Source: Candidatus Melainabacteria bacterium (GTDB lineage Bacteria > Cyanobacteriota > Vampirovibrionia > Obscuribacterales > Obscuribacteraceae). From it: a DNA stretch of 39,108 nt. The notes under the pieces were generated by a model that was not told the origin of the DNA, searched no databases, and was given only the letters and a program-made list of their open reading frames with translations. The position numbers were made by a program, and so were the translations under genes. Every line of letters starts with the position of its first letter. The stretch's first letter is position 1. The stretch lies in assembly GCA_013288645.1 (NCBI GenBank), contig JABDBL010000023.1, positions 1 through 39,108 on the forward strand, written 5' to 3'. Below, piece after piece: positions 8,848 through 17,179 of the stretch.

Positions 8848-10238
8848 TAAGCCACCATACTCATCAAAGCGAGTTTCAGATCAAGGATTTCAAAGAGGTC
8901 GTCGGGAAAACTTCAAGCGAGTATGAACATGTCGTCAGGGCTCATCATTACAAAACCCTATGGACCTATGTAGTCAACTATATCTTGGGGCTCTGGCTCA
9001 TAGCAGGTCCTTTTCTTTTTGATTACAAATGTCCAGCACTTGCAATTAGTGATACTGTATGCGGTGCTTTGATAATTCTTTTTGAATTCTTAGCTTTTTC
9101 ACCATGCCGGGTGCTGCTGCGCTGGGGTACACTTATAGTCGCTTTTTGGCTGCTTTTTGCACCATTAGTTTTCTGGTCGCCGACACCGGCGGTTTATTTG
9201 ATTGATACTTTGATTGCTTGTTTTGTAATAACGTTTTCTATTTTAATACCGGGCACGCCTGGAAAAGGCGGAATAGAACTGGCGGGTCCTGATCAACCTC
9301 CGGGCTGGACGTATAATCCATCATCCTGGATTCGACGATGGCTGGGGATCGCACTAGCGCTGCTTGGATTTTTTATTTCACGCTATTTAGCAGCGCATCA
9401 GCTTGGTTATATACGGCATGCCTGGGATCCATTTTTTGGTGATGGTAGTGACAAAGTAACGAGTTCAATTGTTTCGCGATCCTTTCCAATTTCGGATGCT
9501 GGATTCGGTTCGGTTGCTTATATTCTGGAAGTTCTGACCGGTTTTATGGGTGACCGGGCTCGTTGGCGCACAGCACCGTTTGTAGCGGTAATGTTTGCGG
9601 TTCTGGTAATACCTCTGGGTGTGACGAGCATAATTTTGGTTGTCATGCAGCCGGTTGTAGTTGGCGCCTGGTGTGGACTCTGTTTGATATCGGCTGCCGG
9701 ATTGTTGATGTCAGTTCCTCTTGCGGTGCATGAAGCAGTGGCAGTCGGGCAGTTTTTGGTTGCGGCAAGGTCCCAAAAAAAGCACCTCTGGCAATTATTC
9801 TGGATGGGTGGAAGCATTATAGGAGCTGGCGCTAAAGATCCTGATCGTACCAATTATTCATTTTTACAACGTTGGATAGCAAGTGTCCAAGGAGTGACAG
9901 TGCCGTGGCCTATAGTAGCTCAACTGTCCGTCGGAGTATGGCTAATGGTGCGTCCGGATATTTTGCCTTTTGCTGGTAGAACAGCGGACTGCGATCATTT
10001 ACTAGGTGCAATGGTAGTGACGGTTGCTGCGGTGGCATCTGCTGAAGTGACTAGGATTGCTCGTTTTATTAATGTATTTATGGGCTTATTGCTTATTATT
10101 ATTGCATTGCTTTTTGCTAGACAACTGCCAATAGTATTTTTTAGCGAATTGATTTCTGGCGTTATTCTAACTGTTGTTTCGTTGCCAAAAGGCCGTATTA
10201 TTGAACGGTATGCGGGCTGGGACAAGTATGTGAAATAA
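8844..10238 (+). CDS. SPW-repeat / vitamin K epoxide reductase (VKOR)-like membrane protein
   Basis: 464-residue polytopic membrane protein. The ATG at 8844 was chosen over an in-frame start 240 bases upstream, because that extension lies inside gnd and looks like out-of-frame translation, and because 8844 follows GAGGGACG. Residues about 30-135 form a first SPW-type unit (NYILGLWLIAGPFLF, then FWLLFAPLVFW). The middle, about 205-310, is a VKOR-like domain with the redox motif WCGLC (C277, C280). A second SPW-like unit follows (VGVWLMVRPDILPF). VKOR homologues oxidise thiols and pass electrons to quinones. The second cysteine pair of classical VKORs (shuttle loop) is not seen: the equivalent stretch reads GSDKVTSSIVSRSF. 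The redox role is therefore uncertain. It overlaps the mini-ORF by ATGA and lies downstream of gnd. Confidence 0.75.
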   Translation: MISHHTHQSEFQIKDFKEVVGKTSSEYEHVVRAHHYKTLWTYVVNYILGLWLIAGPFLFDYKCPALAISDTVCGALIILFEFLAFSPCRVLLRWGTLIVAFWLLFAPLVFWSPTPAVYLIDTLIACFVITFSILIPGTPGKGGIELAGPDQPPGWTYNPSSWIRRWLGIALALLGFFISRYLAAHQLGYIRHAWDPFFGDGSDKVTSSIVSRSFPISDAGFGSVAYILEVLTGFMGDRARWRTAPFVAVMFAVLVIPLGVTSIILVVMQPVVVGAWCGLCLISAAGLLMSVPLAVHEAVAVGQFLVAARSQKKHLWQLFWMGGSIIGAGAKDPDRTNYSFLQRWIASVQGVTVPWPIVAQLSVGVWLMVRPDILPFAGRTADCDHLLGAMVVTVAAVASAEVTRIARFINVFMGLLLIIIALLFARQLPIVFFSELISGVILTVVSLPKGRIIERYAGWDKYVK

Positions 10239-10309
10239 TAAATGGCTATGATGGACTTATTGTTGGTAGCGTTTGATTTACTTGAAAACCAGGAAGAAGA
10301 CCAAGTTAA

Positions 10310-11026
10310 ATGAACAAGAATACAAAAGTTGCAATAGTAACCGGAGCAAGTAGAGGAATAGGAGCAAGTGTTGCTGAAGCACTGGCAGTTGACGGTTATA
10401 TTACGGCAATAACAGCTCGTTCTAAGGATGCGCTGACACAGCTTGCCAGTCGAATAAAATCTAGCGACGCCAAGGCCGAGAACGTGGTTGTTTATCCGCT
10501 AGATGTACAGGATCATGACGCTGTTCAGGCGATGGTGACAGATGTGCATTCCAAATTTGGACGCATTGATCTGCTTTTCAATAATGCTGGCACTGGCATG
10601 ATAGGAACAGTAGATGTTTCGATGGAAGATTTTGATAAAACATTGGCTATCAATTTACGCGGAGCCTTTTCTTTTTTAAAAACGATAGTGCCGATAATGA
10701 AAGCACAAAGTAGTGGCACTATTATTAATGTTGCCTCAAGAGCTGGCAAAGTAGGTTTTGCAGAATATGGAGTATACGGGGCTTCAAAATTTGCTCTGGT
10801 CGGGCTCAGCGAATCGTTGTATCATGAACTCTCACCACTAGGGATAAAAGTTACAGCTCTGTGTCCAAGCTGGGTTGATACTGATATGGCCGAAAATTCT
10901 GGACTGACACAGGAAGAAATGATAAGCACTACTGATCTTGTAATTACAGTTCGTTGGTTGCTTTCTTTATCGTCAGCGGCTGTGGTCAAAGATCTAATCA
11001 TTGAATGCCGAACAAGCATTAATTAA
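10310..11026 (+). CDS. Short-chain dehydrogenase/reductase
   Basis: 238-residue classical SDR. It has the cofactor motif TGASRGIG (residues 11-18), NNAG (91-94), the active-site N114, S143 in NVASRAG, and Y156-K160 in YGASK, so the full catalytic set is present. After CPSWVDTDMAE the C-terminus fits members acting on ketones, alcohols or 3-oxoacyl groups, but the substrate cannot be deduced. TGASRGIG with a basic residue at position 15 often goes with NADP(H) preference; this is inference. A ribosome site (AGGAAGAAG) precedes the ATG. It lies about 70 bases after the SPW/VKOR gene on the same strand and could be co-transcribed. Confidence 0.88.
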   Translation: MNKNTKVAIVTGASRGIGASVAEALAVDGYITAITARSKDALTQLASRIKSSDAKAENVVVYPLDVQDHDAVQAMVTDVHSKFGRIDLLFNNAGTGMIGTVDVSMEDFDKTLAINLRGAFSFLKTIVPIMKAQSSGTIINVASRAGKVGFAEYGVYGASKFALVGLSESLYHELSPLGIKVTALCPSWVDTDMAENSGLTQEEMISTTDLVITVRWLLSLSSAAVVKDLIIECRTSIN

Positions 11027-11443
11027 AGAATCACATCCAAGTGACATTCAAGCTCGACGAATGACTCTGTTATCCCGTTAAAGCGTTAAAATAAATTAGA
11101 TAGAAGAGTAATTCTTATGAATGTTCTGCAAGAACTTTTTCACTTTTTTTCCATGGTTTTGTTTATGTTTTGAGCTATTGCTAGATGCTTTTGGATGCTC
11201 GTCTTGCTCTTAAGGCTTTTAGTATAAGATTAATTTACTGATTCTATTGTTATTAGTGGCGCAAAACGGGCATGGGCAAATGTAAGTGCTTTGATTAGGA
11301 CGATGCCTTGTGCAGTTAAAATCCAATTTTCTTTTGCTATAGATAATATCCAACTGCTAATGGAGATAAAAGTTTTATTGTTTCTACGTATGCTTTGACT
11401 GCTGGCGGACAATCGGTATCCTGAAGTAAGGAATAAAGATTAA
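11027..11443. promoter_or_regulatory. 417-base intergenic region with a candidate promoter
   Basis: No convincing gene; short frames here lack family features and good starts. A small hairpin GTTCT-GCA-AGAAC followed by five T's (11123-11140) could be a weak terminator for the SDR gene. Near the 3' end, TTGACT (11395-11400) and TATCCT (11417-11422) are spaced by 16 bases and could form a sigma-70-type promoter for the downstream gene, whose ribosome site AAGGA lies about 10 bases before its ATG at 11444. Confidence 0.35.
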
Positions 11444-13393
11444 ATGAATTTGGAAGAGTTAAAAAAATTAGTCCAATCAGTTACCAGCAATTTTATTGCC
11501 TTGATATTGATTTCGGCAACAATTTCTATGAGCAATATCAGTGCTATTGCTAGCAGTCATGATGATAAACAATCTTTTGATTTTTCTGAAGGAAAGATAA
11601 CCACAGCTCTGATAACGGCAGGACCATTCGATCTCCATCGCAGATACAGATCTATGGAAGGCCCTTATATTTCATATGATTTTAAGGTTGGAGATATTGT
11701 GGCATCCAAGGAGATTTTTTTACCGGAGGGAATGGACGTCTTTGTTGAGAATGGTGGTGCCGCGCCATCAATGATGGGTGGCGGATCCAACCAAACGATG
11801 GCTCGTGAGGTAAAAGGCTTAATTCATACCGATCAGGATCGCAGAACCCTGCTTTGGCTCAAAGGAGTAAAACTTGAAGTACTAGATGAGAATGATCATG
11901 TTTTACCTACAGCAGAATTCATCTGTCACTGGAATTTAGATGTTAAGCCTGCTTTCCGCAATCAAATTTTTACTGATGGCGAAAAATGTGAAAGCCTTCG
12001 CTTAGCTACTGTTACACAAGGACAGACAGAAATAACATTTCCACCAGGTTATGCAGTACCAGTTGCTAGCGACGAAATATGGAATGCCGTCTTCCAAGCA
12101 GCTAATAGGACCACAGATGAACATAGACGTGTTAAACATCGTTGTACATTCTATTTTATTAAAGACCAGGACCTAGTTTATCCTATAACAGCATTAGCCT
12201 GGCATGTACCCTGGATTCACGTAGTGATAGATAAAAATTCTGAGCAGGCAGCTGAGGAAGAGAAAAACAATTGTCCGTCTTGCTTAGGCACATCGATTGG
12301 TGTTAATGCCCCTAATAATACTGCTAACGGCGTTTTTACAGACAGCAAAGGACGACGCATGAGCGGACATTGGGTCATTCCGCCAGGAACCCATACTTAT
12401 GGTTCGGTGATTAACGATGAGTTTGAACCAGGCTTTGCCTCAAAGCCTCGTATTGTTCATACTGTTTGGAGTCATGTTCATCCGCTGTGCAGCAATCTAA
12501 GTGTATATGAATGCACAGGCAGTTCACGCAAGAGGTTAATAAGTGTGGGCGCTAAAACAGATATTTCCCACGGTTTAGAAATTAAACATATAGAGAATTG
12601 GAATTCAGAAAAAGGTATTGTTCTACCAGAGAAAGCGAATTATGAGCTTGAAGTTACCTATAAAAATACCACACATGTTCCGCAAGATTCTATGGCAGCC
12701 GCTGGCATTTTCTTTGAAGATCCTACTTTTGCTAGACCTGAATGGGTATTGAAAGGAAAAGATGCTTATGTGTGCAGTGTTAAGCCAGTAACCAATATTG
12801 TAGATGCTGCTCCCACTGCACCTGCAGGTATATCTACCCCACGAGAAATAATTGATTTGCCTGCATTTGATGCAAACAAAGACGGGCCACTATTAACAAA
12901 GGCGCAATCTATTCAGCTAGAAACAAATGCTGGACCGCTTGTTTTACATATTGATCCAAGTTTAGCACCGGTAACAGCTACACAAGTCTATCGCTTGCTT
13001 ATGTCGGGAGCATTTAATGACACTCGATTATGCAATTATTCATCCAATTTTATGTTGCAAATTGCAGCAGTCGAAGATAAGGCGAAAGAAAAGTCTCCTA
13101 TATCGGAGACATCAAAAGCTTTATTGCGACGCATCCCGCTTGAAGTGTCTGCGCAAAAATCTAATCGCTTGAGTCATCATAAATATACACTAGGCATGGC
13201 ACATTATGACGACAAGGCAGACAGTGGAGTTAGTTCATTTTTTATTTTAATGCAAGACGCGCCCCACCTGGACCACGGCTATGCTATTTTTGGCAAACTG
13301 GGAGAAGATCCTGCTACTTTAGAAACTTTGTCTAAAATAGGAAATGACTGGAACCCGGATAAATATTGGGTTATTGCTACTAAAGCGTTATAA
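11444..13393 (+). CDS. Secreted cyclophilin-type peptidyl-prolyl isomerase with copper-monooxygenase-like N-terminal region
   Basis: 649 residues. A hydrophobic N-terminal segment (FIALILISATISMSNISAIA) looks like a signal peptide, so the protein is probably periplasmic or outside. Residues about 490-645 are a cyclophilin domain: QLETNAGPLVLHIDPSLAPV, then TRLCNYSSNFMLQIA, where Arg, Phe, Met and Gln match catalytic positions, then SSFFILMQDAPHLDHGYAIF. The Trp of the cyclosporin site is His here. Residues about 50-460 resemble the copper type II monooxygenase fold: SHVHPLC (HxH near residue 343) and DSMAAAGIFF (Met near 416) could be a CuM-like site. That part is tentative; a second copper site was not identified. 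A separate transcription unit is likely, with a candidate promoter upstream. Confidence 0.7.
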   Translation: MNLEELKKLVQSVTSNFIALILISATISMSNISAIASSHDDKQSFDFSEGKITTALITAGPFDLHRRYRSMEGPYISYDFKVGDIVASKEIFLPEGMDVFVENGGAAPSMMGGGSNQTMAREVKGLIHTDQDRRTLLWLKGVKLEVLDENDHVLPTAEFICHWNLDVKPAFRNQIFTDGEKCESLRLATVTQGQTEITFPPGYAVPVASDEIWNAVFQAANRTTDEHRRVKHRCTFYFIKDQDLVYPITALAWHVPWIHVVIDKNSEQAAEEEKNNCPSCLGTSIGVNAPNNTANGVFTDSKGRRMSGHWVIPPGTHTYGSVINDEFEPGFASKPRIVHTVWSHVHPLCSNLSVYECTGSSRKRLISVGAKTDISHGLEIKHIENWNSEKGIVLPEKANYELEVTYKNTTHVPQDSMAAAGIFFEDPTFARPEWVLKGKDAYVCSVKPVTNIVDAAPTAPAGISTPREIIDLPAFDANKDGPLLTKAQSIQLETNAGPLVLHIDPSLAPVTATQVYRLLMSGAFNDTRLCNYSSNFMLQIAAVEDKAKEKSPISETSKALLRRIPLEVSAQKSNRLSHHKYTLGMAHYDDKADSGVSSFFILMQDAPHLDHGYAIFGKLGEDPATLETLSKIGNDWNPDKYWVIATKAL

Positions 13394-13708
13394 CCAGCTT
13401 TTAAATCAAATAAGAGTGACTAATAGTTTCTCAAGCTAACAAGCCATTTTCTGTATTATAGGGATAGTATCGCCAAACTGTTATTTGTCTAACAGAAAAG
13501 GTGAAAATGCCTTGGATTCAGCGTTTTATGGCAATTATTGATCCTTTGTAAATTAAATTAACAGGACGTAGGTTAACTTTGAAGGAAATTTAGTTATTTA
13601 TAATGGTTGACAAGGGAATAAGCATAGGAAGTTTAACTATTTATTGCATTCTGTTTTCCATTGTTTAAACGATTTGTCCACTATTAGTGACTGAAGAGGT
13701 TATATTTT
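13394..13708. other. 315-base intergenic region
   Basis: No gene recognised. A perfect 6-bp hairpin CTGTTA-TTTGTC-TAACAG (13478-13495) lies about 85 bases after the cyclophilin gene and could help terminate it, though no T-run follows. TATAAT at 13599-13604 and TTGACA at 13607-13612 are good hexamers, but neither has a convincing partner at 16-18 bases. A ribosome site (GAAGAGG) precedes the ATG at 13709. Confidence 0.35.
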
Positions 13709-15538
13709 ATGCGTTCCAAATCAGTAAAGTACTTTTCGCTAATTTCATTTTCGGTTCTATTACAATCAGTGATAAATGTTTGCTATTCTGCTCCAGCGCT
13801 TGCTGAATCGAGCAAAGAGCGAATCAAGCAAGATGAAAGGCAAATCGCAAGAGACAAAGCGGAGATAAACAGGCTCAATAAGGAATTGAGTAAACTCGAA
13901 GAAAAGAAACAAACTAGATCAATAAAGAGAGAAGAAAGTTTTATTAAAGACGAAGAGAAAATTCTTCAGAAGCAAGTGACACGTCTGCAAAATATAATAA
14001 ATAGTCATGGTGGATCATCACCACCACCACCACCACCACCTCCTCCTCCTCCTCCTCCTCCTCCGCATCCAGTGCCGCCACCAGTTCCAGCGCCGCATCC
14101 AGTGCCACCACCAGCTCCAGCGCCGCTCCCACCAGTGCCACCACCGGCTCCGGTCCCAGTACCGCATCCAGTGCCACCACCAGCTCCGGCCCCAGCACCA
14201 GCTCCGGCTCCAGCACCGGCTCCAGCACCAGCTCCGGCTCCAGCACCGGCTCCAGCACCGGCTCCGGCCCCAGCACCAGCTCCGGCCCCAGCGCCAGCTC
14301 CGGCCCCAGCGCCAGCTCCGGCCCCAGCACCAGCTCCGGCTCCAGCACCAGCTCCGGCTCCGGCCCCAGCGCCGCCACCTCCTCCGGCTCCGCCACCAAC
14401 ACCAGTGCCACCACCGCCACCACCAGTATCTGGTTCTAACGGCGCAGGTGGAAACGTAGTGTTGGGTGTACAAATGTTGCCGGCCAATAATATGATCAAC
14501 ACTAGAGTAGACTTATGTCCAGTCGATCCGATGTCAGCCACATGGATGGGAATATTTAGTTCAGTTAATCCTATCTATTGTGATTTCGATTCGATTGGAT
14601 ACCAAAATCAAATTATTGGTATTCCTTATAATGCTATTCCGGCTAGCCAAGGTACTATGGTTACGGTAACTTGGACTGCTTGGGGAGACGAAAGCGATCA
14701 GGGTCCATATCTTGTTGCTCCTAATCCTAAAGTGGAAGGCTCAGCCTATACTGGTACTAACGGCAATCCTAGTTCTATTGGAGAGCTAGGTGGATCAGTT
14801 GGCTCTGGTGATGGGCATATGCTCACACTAGACACAACTAATGGGATAACTTACGAGCTGATCAATGCTCAGCAAAGTAATGGTAAATGGAGTGCTGATG
14901 CTGGCGCAATCTTTAATCTGAGCTCGAATGCTGAACGTACTCCTGGTTGGACTTCTTCCTGTGCTTATGGATATGCATTTTTGCCAATATTAGCTAAATA
15001 CGCTGAAGTTGCATCCGGTGCAATAAACCATGCTATAAGCATCAATTTGAGCAAAACATCTGATATATACAACTGGCCAGCTAATCACCAATCTGAAACC
15101 AACAACGCCGGTCCACCTATGGGTCAAATGATGAGATTAAAAGCCAGCTCTGCTGCTACTTTAATTCCTGCTGCCAAAGCCGCTGGCTGTCCTCAGGCTG
15201 CTATTATCTTGCAGGCCTTAGCCACATATGGTGCCATTACAGCTCAAAACGGTTCTATGTTTTACTTAAATGGTGATGCAAACGCCAGTTGGAAGCATCC
15301 CGATATTTCATTTATTAAGAACAATACTGTAGCGGCTAGGGATCTCGAGTTTATAGATGTCTCTGCACTAGAGATTGCTCCCAATACTGCTCAAGCCTTA
15401 TCGCCCGCCACTGTGTATGGTAGTAGTGGCTCCGCTAGTGGCAGTGGTTCTGGTGGTAGTGGTGGTAGTGGTGGCACATCAGGAGTTTCACTCAATGGGG
15501 TGTTGCATCATACAAACAGTGCACCAAGAAAAGAATGA
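13709..15538 (+). CDS. Secreted protein with coiled coil, long Pro/Ala linker and conserved C-terminal domain of unknown function
   Basis: 609 residues. A signal peptide ends near APALAES. Residues about 32-98 are highly charged (Lys/Glu/Arg with Leu and Ile spacing) and should form a coiled coil. Residues about 103-241 are almost only Pro and Ala with some His and Val: a run of 15 Pro, then mixed PPPxPAP, then a long (AP)n stretch. This would be a stiff extended spacer. The globular part (about 245-560) has WTAWGDESDQGPYLV, RTPGWTSSCAYGYAFLPILA, NWPANH, GPPMGQMMRLKAS and LATYGAITAQNGS. From memory this pattern recurs in secreted bacterial proteins of unknown function. A Gly/Ser-rich tail ends the protein. 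The design suggests a domain held away from the membrane or wall. Start of a likely operon with the next two genes. Confidence 0.75.
   Translation: MRSKSVKYFSLISFSVLLQSVINVCYSAPALAESSKERIKQDERQIARDKAEINRLNKELSKLEEKKQTRSIKREESFIKDEEKILQKQVTRLQNIINSHGGSSPPPPPPPPPPPPPPPHPVPPPVPAPHPVPPPAPAPLPPVPPPAPVPVPHPVPPPAPAPAPAPAPAPAPAPAPAPAPAPAPAPAPAPAPAPAPAPAPAPAPAPAPAPAPAPAPAPAPAPPPPPAPPPTPVPPPPPPVSGSNGAGGNVVLGVQMLPANNMINTRVDLCPVDPMSATWMGIFSSVNPIYCDFDSIGYQNQIIGIPYNAIPASQGTMVTVTWTAWGDESDQGPYLVAPNPKVEGSAYTGTNGNPSSIGELGGSVGSGDGHMLTLDTTNGITYELINAQQSNGKWSADAGAIFNLSSNAERTPGWTSSCAYGYAFLPILAKYAEVASGAINHAISINLSKTSDIYNWPANHQSETNNAGPPMGQMMRLKASSAATLIPAAKAAGCPQAAIILQALATYGAITAQNGSMFYLNGDANASWKHPDISFIKNNTVAARDLEFIDVSALEIAPNTAQALSPATVYGSSGSASGSGSGGSGGSGGTSGVSLNGVLHHTNSAPRKE
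14021..14372 (+). repeat. Low-complexity coding repeat: CCA and TCC runs, then Ala-Pro hexamer repeats
   Basis: Begins with CCA triplets (14021-14040) and seven TCC triplets (14041-14061), encoding poly-Pro. From about 14179 to 14372 it consists of six-base units of the type GCTCCG/GCCCCA/GCACCA, each coding Ala-Pro with third-base variation. The lack of stops makes several other frames look open, but those are artefacts of the repeat. Copy number is likely to vary between strains and to be hard to assemble. Confidence 0.9.
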
Positions 15539-15551
15539 GTTCTAAGCAGTA

Positions 15552-16184
15552 ATGTATCCTGCAAGAATCATATTAGCAATACTTTGCTCGACCTGGCTTT
15601 TGATAAGCCAGGTCGAGTTCTTGCCAGCAGCCCAGGCGCAAGATGCACTTTGGAGTCAAATCGGACAAAAAGAAACTTATATATTTTATTTGCGTCCTAC
15701 AGTGTATAAAAACTATCTGGACTTCCCTGGTCCATCTGCCAACCCATCACTACCTCTACCATTGCCCATAGTAAAAGTAGCAATATCATATGCTTATGTA
15801 AAATCGGCAGATGTGGGCGAAGAGATTCCGTATGAAAGCCTTTGGTATCGCGGCGCAGATCCGCTGGGGTGTCGACGATATAAGGATTTTAATACTGACT
15901 TAAATTATAAGGTCTACGTATATTTGAATTCATGTTCGTCTACCGAGCAGGCAGCATGTGCAAATGCGCTTGTACGGTTGTATTTGGAGATGATGCTAAA
16001 TCGCCACCAGGTTGTGGCAATTGAAGTACCAGGACACGGCTTTTGGGACTTAGTAGGACAACTAGAACTTGAGAACTTTTATATTCCGAGTAAATTACTG
16101 ACGCCGCCGACGATACATCACACTCTTTTTCTGATTGATTCCGTCAGTGATAAGCAAGCACTTATTTATTACAAGGCTGATTAG
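15552..16184 (+). CDS. Secreted protein of unknown function
   Basis: 210 residues with a clear signal peptide (IILAILCSTWLLISQ, probable cleavage after AAQAQ). The mature part has no motif that I recognise. It contains three or four cysteines (including LGCRRY and NSCSSTEQAACAN), aromatic-rich strands (YIFYLRPTVYKNYLDF) and VPGHGFWDLVGQLEL. It follows the PA-linker protein after 13 bases and precedes the TadG-like gene by 19 bases, so the three genes form a probable operon for secreted or surface products. A very stable hairpin lies inside the signal-peptide codons. The start could in principle be later, but the signal peptide then would be lost. Confidence 0.6.
   Translation: MYPARIILAILCSTWLLISQVEFLPAAQAQDALWSQIGQKETYIFYLRPTVYKNYLDFPGPSANPSLPLPLPIVKVAISYAYVKSADVGEEIPYESLWYRGADPLGCRRYKDFNTDLNYKVYVYLNSCSSTEQAACANALVRLYLEMMLNRHQVVAIEVPGHGFWDLVGQLELENFYIPSKLLTPPTIHHTLFLIDSVSDKQALIYYKAD
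15587..15617 (+). repeat. Perfect 13-bp hairpin near the 5' end of a coding sequence
   Basis: CTCGACCTGGCTT (15587-15599), loop TTGAT, AAGCCAGGTCGAG (15605-15617). The stem is perfect and GC-rich compared with its surroundings, and a G-U pair could extend it. It begins 35 bases after the start of the secreted-protein gene. No T-run follows, so it is not a classic terminator; it could act on translation, RNA stability or transcription pausing within the operon. Confidence 0.85.
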
Positions 16185-16203
16185 CAGGTTTAATACCAAT
16201 GAT

Positions 16204-17103
16204 ATGCATCAATATTGTTTAAGAAAATCTACTAAAATATCTAATAATCGAGGCGTCATTCTTGCGCTTGTTATAGTCGTGCTTTTTGTCATCATTTTGG
16301 TGATGGTATTTGCCTTCAATATATGGACATTAATGGCACGGCGTCAAGACTCACAGGCGATCACAAATTCGATTGCTCTGGAAGCAGCCAGCTTGCTAAA
16401 TTCTAATGATTGTATAGGTAGAACGAATAATTTAGTTGCTCTGTCGCGAGAGCTTGTATTTGATTCACGCGCGATTCATAATTTTACTTGTAATGCTTAT
16501 TATGACATATTTGAGCCCATGGCTCGCCAGGTTCTGGATCAATCAAAGCACGGTGCCTGGGTTTTAGAAATTGGCCGACAACAAATAATCGCTTCGCGCT
16601 TGAAAGAATTGTGTACAATGCTAAAATCGAATCCGGACTTAGGGGCACACGGTGCTCGAGTAGTAGATCTTGAAGTTGGATATGTATTAGATGATTTGCA
16701 ATCAAATGCTTATGATGATTCATCGGATGAATTACAAGAATTTGATCTCTCTCGAGGTTGGATAGACAAAAAAACACGCAGATTTAAAGGTAATATAAAT
16801 GCCAAATTGCCTGATGATGATGCGGATGAAATTTTTAAGCTCAGTCCGTTGCATACTTTATCTCGAGGAACAGTCCAACAGGCAAGATTGGTGAATGCAG
16901 GCGATTTTGTAAAAACTGCCAAATTGATTGACGAAGAAAAACTAAATCTCAAAGTCTATTGTGATCAGATGCCCTGCGCTGTAAAGCTTAAGGTTGCCTT
17001 TCCGATCGAGCAAAACCAGTCCTTAGAAAATGCAGTTATAAACCGTCCGGATATTATTGTGCAGGCAACAGCTGTTACCTGCGGTGCCCAACTGGCCCCT
17101 TGA
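16204..17103 (+). CDS. TadG-like pilus assembly / pseudopilin-like membrane protein
   Basis: 299 residues from the ATG at 16204; an in-frame start at 16135 would overlap the previous gene and is less likely. After a short basic N-terminus comes NNRGVILALVIVVLFVIILV and a second half of the hydrophobic segment, then NIWTLMARRQDSQAITNSIA with AALEA-like spacing. A Gly before a hydrophobic helix, followed by a region rich in Asp, Gln and Ala, is typical of TadG/TadE-type proteins, which are processed or anchored by one N-terminal helix. The rest (about 250 residues, with several cysteines) lies outside and has no recognised domain. Third gene of a probable operon with two secreted proteins. The TadG assignment rests on the N-terminus only. 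Confidence 0.55.
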   Translation: MHQYCLRKSTKISNNRGVILALVIVVLFVIILVMVFAFNIWTLMARRQDSQAITNSIALEAASLLNSNDCIGRTNNLVALSRELVFDSRAIHNFTCNAYYDIFEPMARQVLDQSKHGAWVLEIGRQQIIASRLKELCTMLKSNPDLGAHGARVVDLEVGYVLDDLQSNAYDDSSDELQEFDLSRGWIDKKTRRFKGNINAKLPDDDADEIFKLSPLHTLSRGTVQQARLVNAGDFVKTAKLIDEEKLNLKVYCDQMPCAVKLKVAFPIEQNQSLENAVINRPDIIVQATAVTCGAQLAP

Positions 17104-17179
17104 CGAAGAAAAATTTAGTGTTACTTGTTCTCAGCTCTACAACCAAATACTAAATGCTTACCTGCATCAGCTTATAATT

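Noticed and set aside
11230-11412. Minus-strand 60-codon frame in the gap before the cyclophilin gene
   Set aside because: No recognisable motif, no convincing ribosome site, and it overlaps the candidate promoter of the plus-strand gene.
14007-14040. Start codon followed by eight His codons, as in a tagged expression vector
   Set aside because: It is the CCA triplet run read in the CAC frame. The true frame encodes poly-Pro inside a long exported protein, and no vector sequence flanks it.
14179-14372. CRISPR-like array
   Set aside because: The units are six bases long with no unique spacers, and they encode Ala-Pro in frame.
13944-14541. Long Gly/Ala-, Arg/Trp- and Leu/Glu-rich frames on both strands across the Ala-Pro repeat
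   Set aside because: They arise from the GC-rich repeat lacking stops in other frames. No ribosome site, no folded domain, and they end with the repeat.
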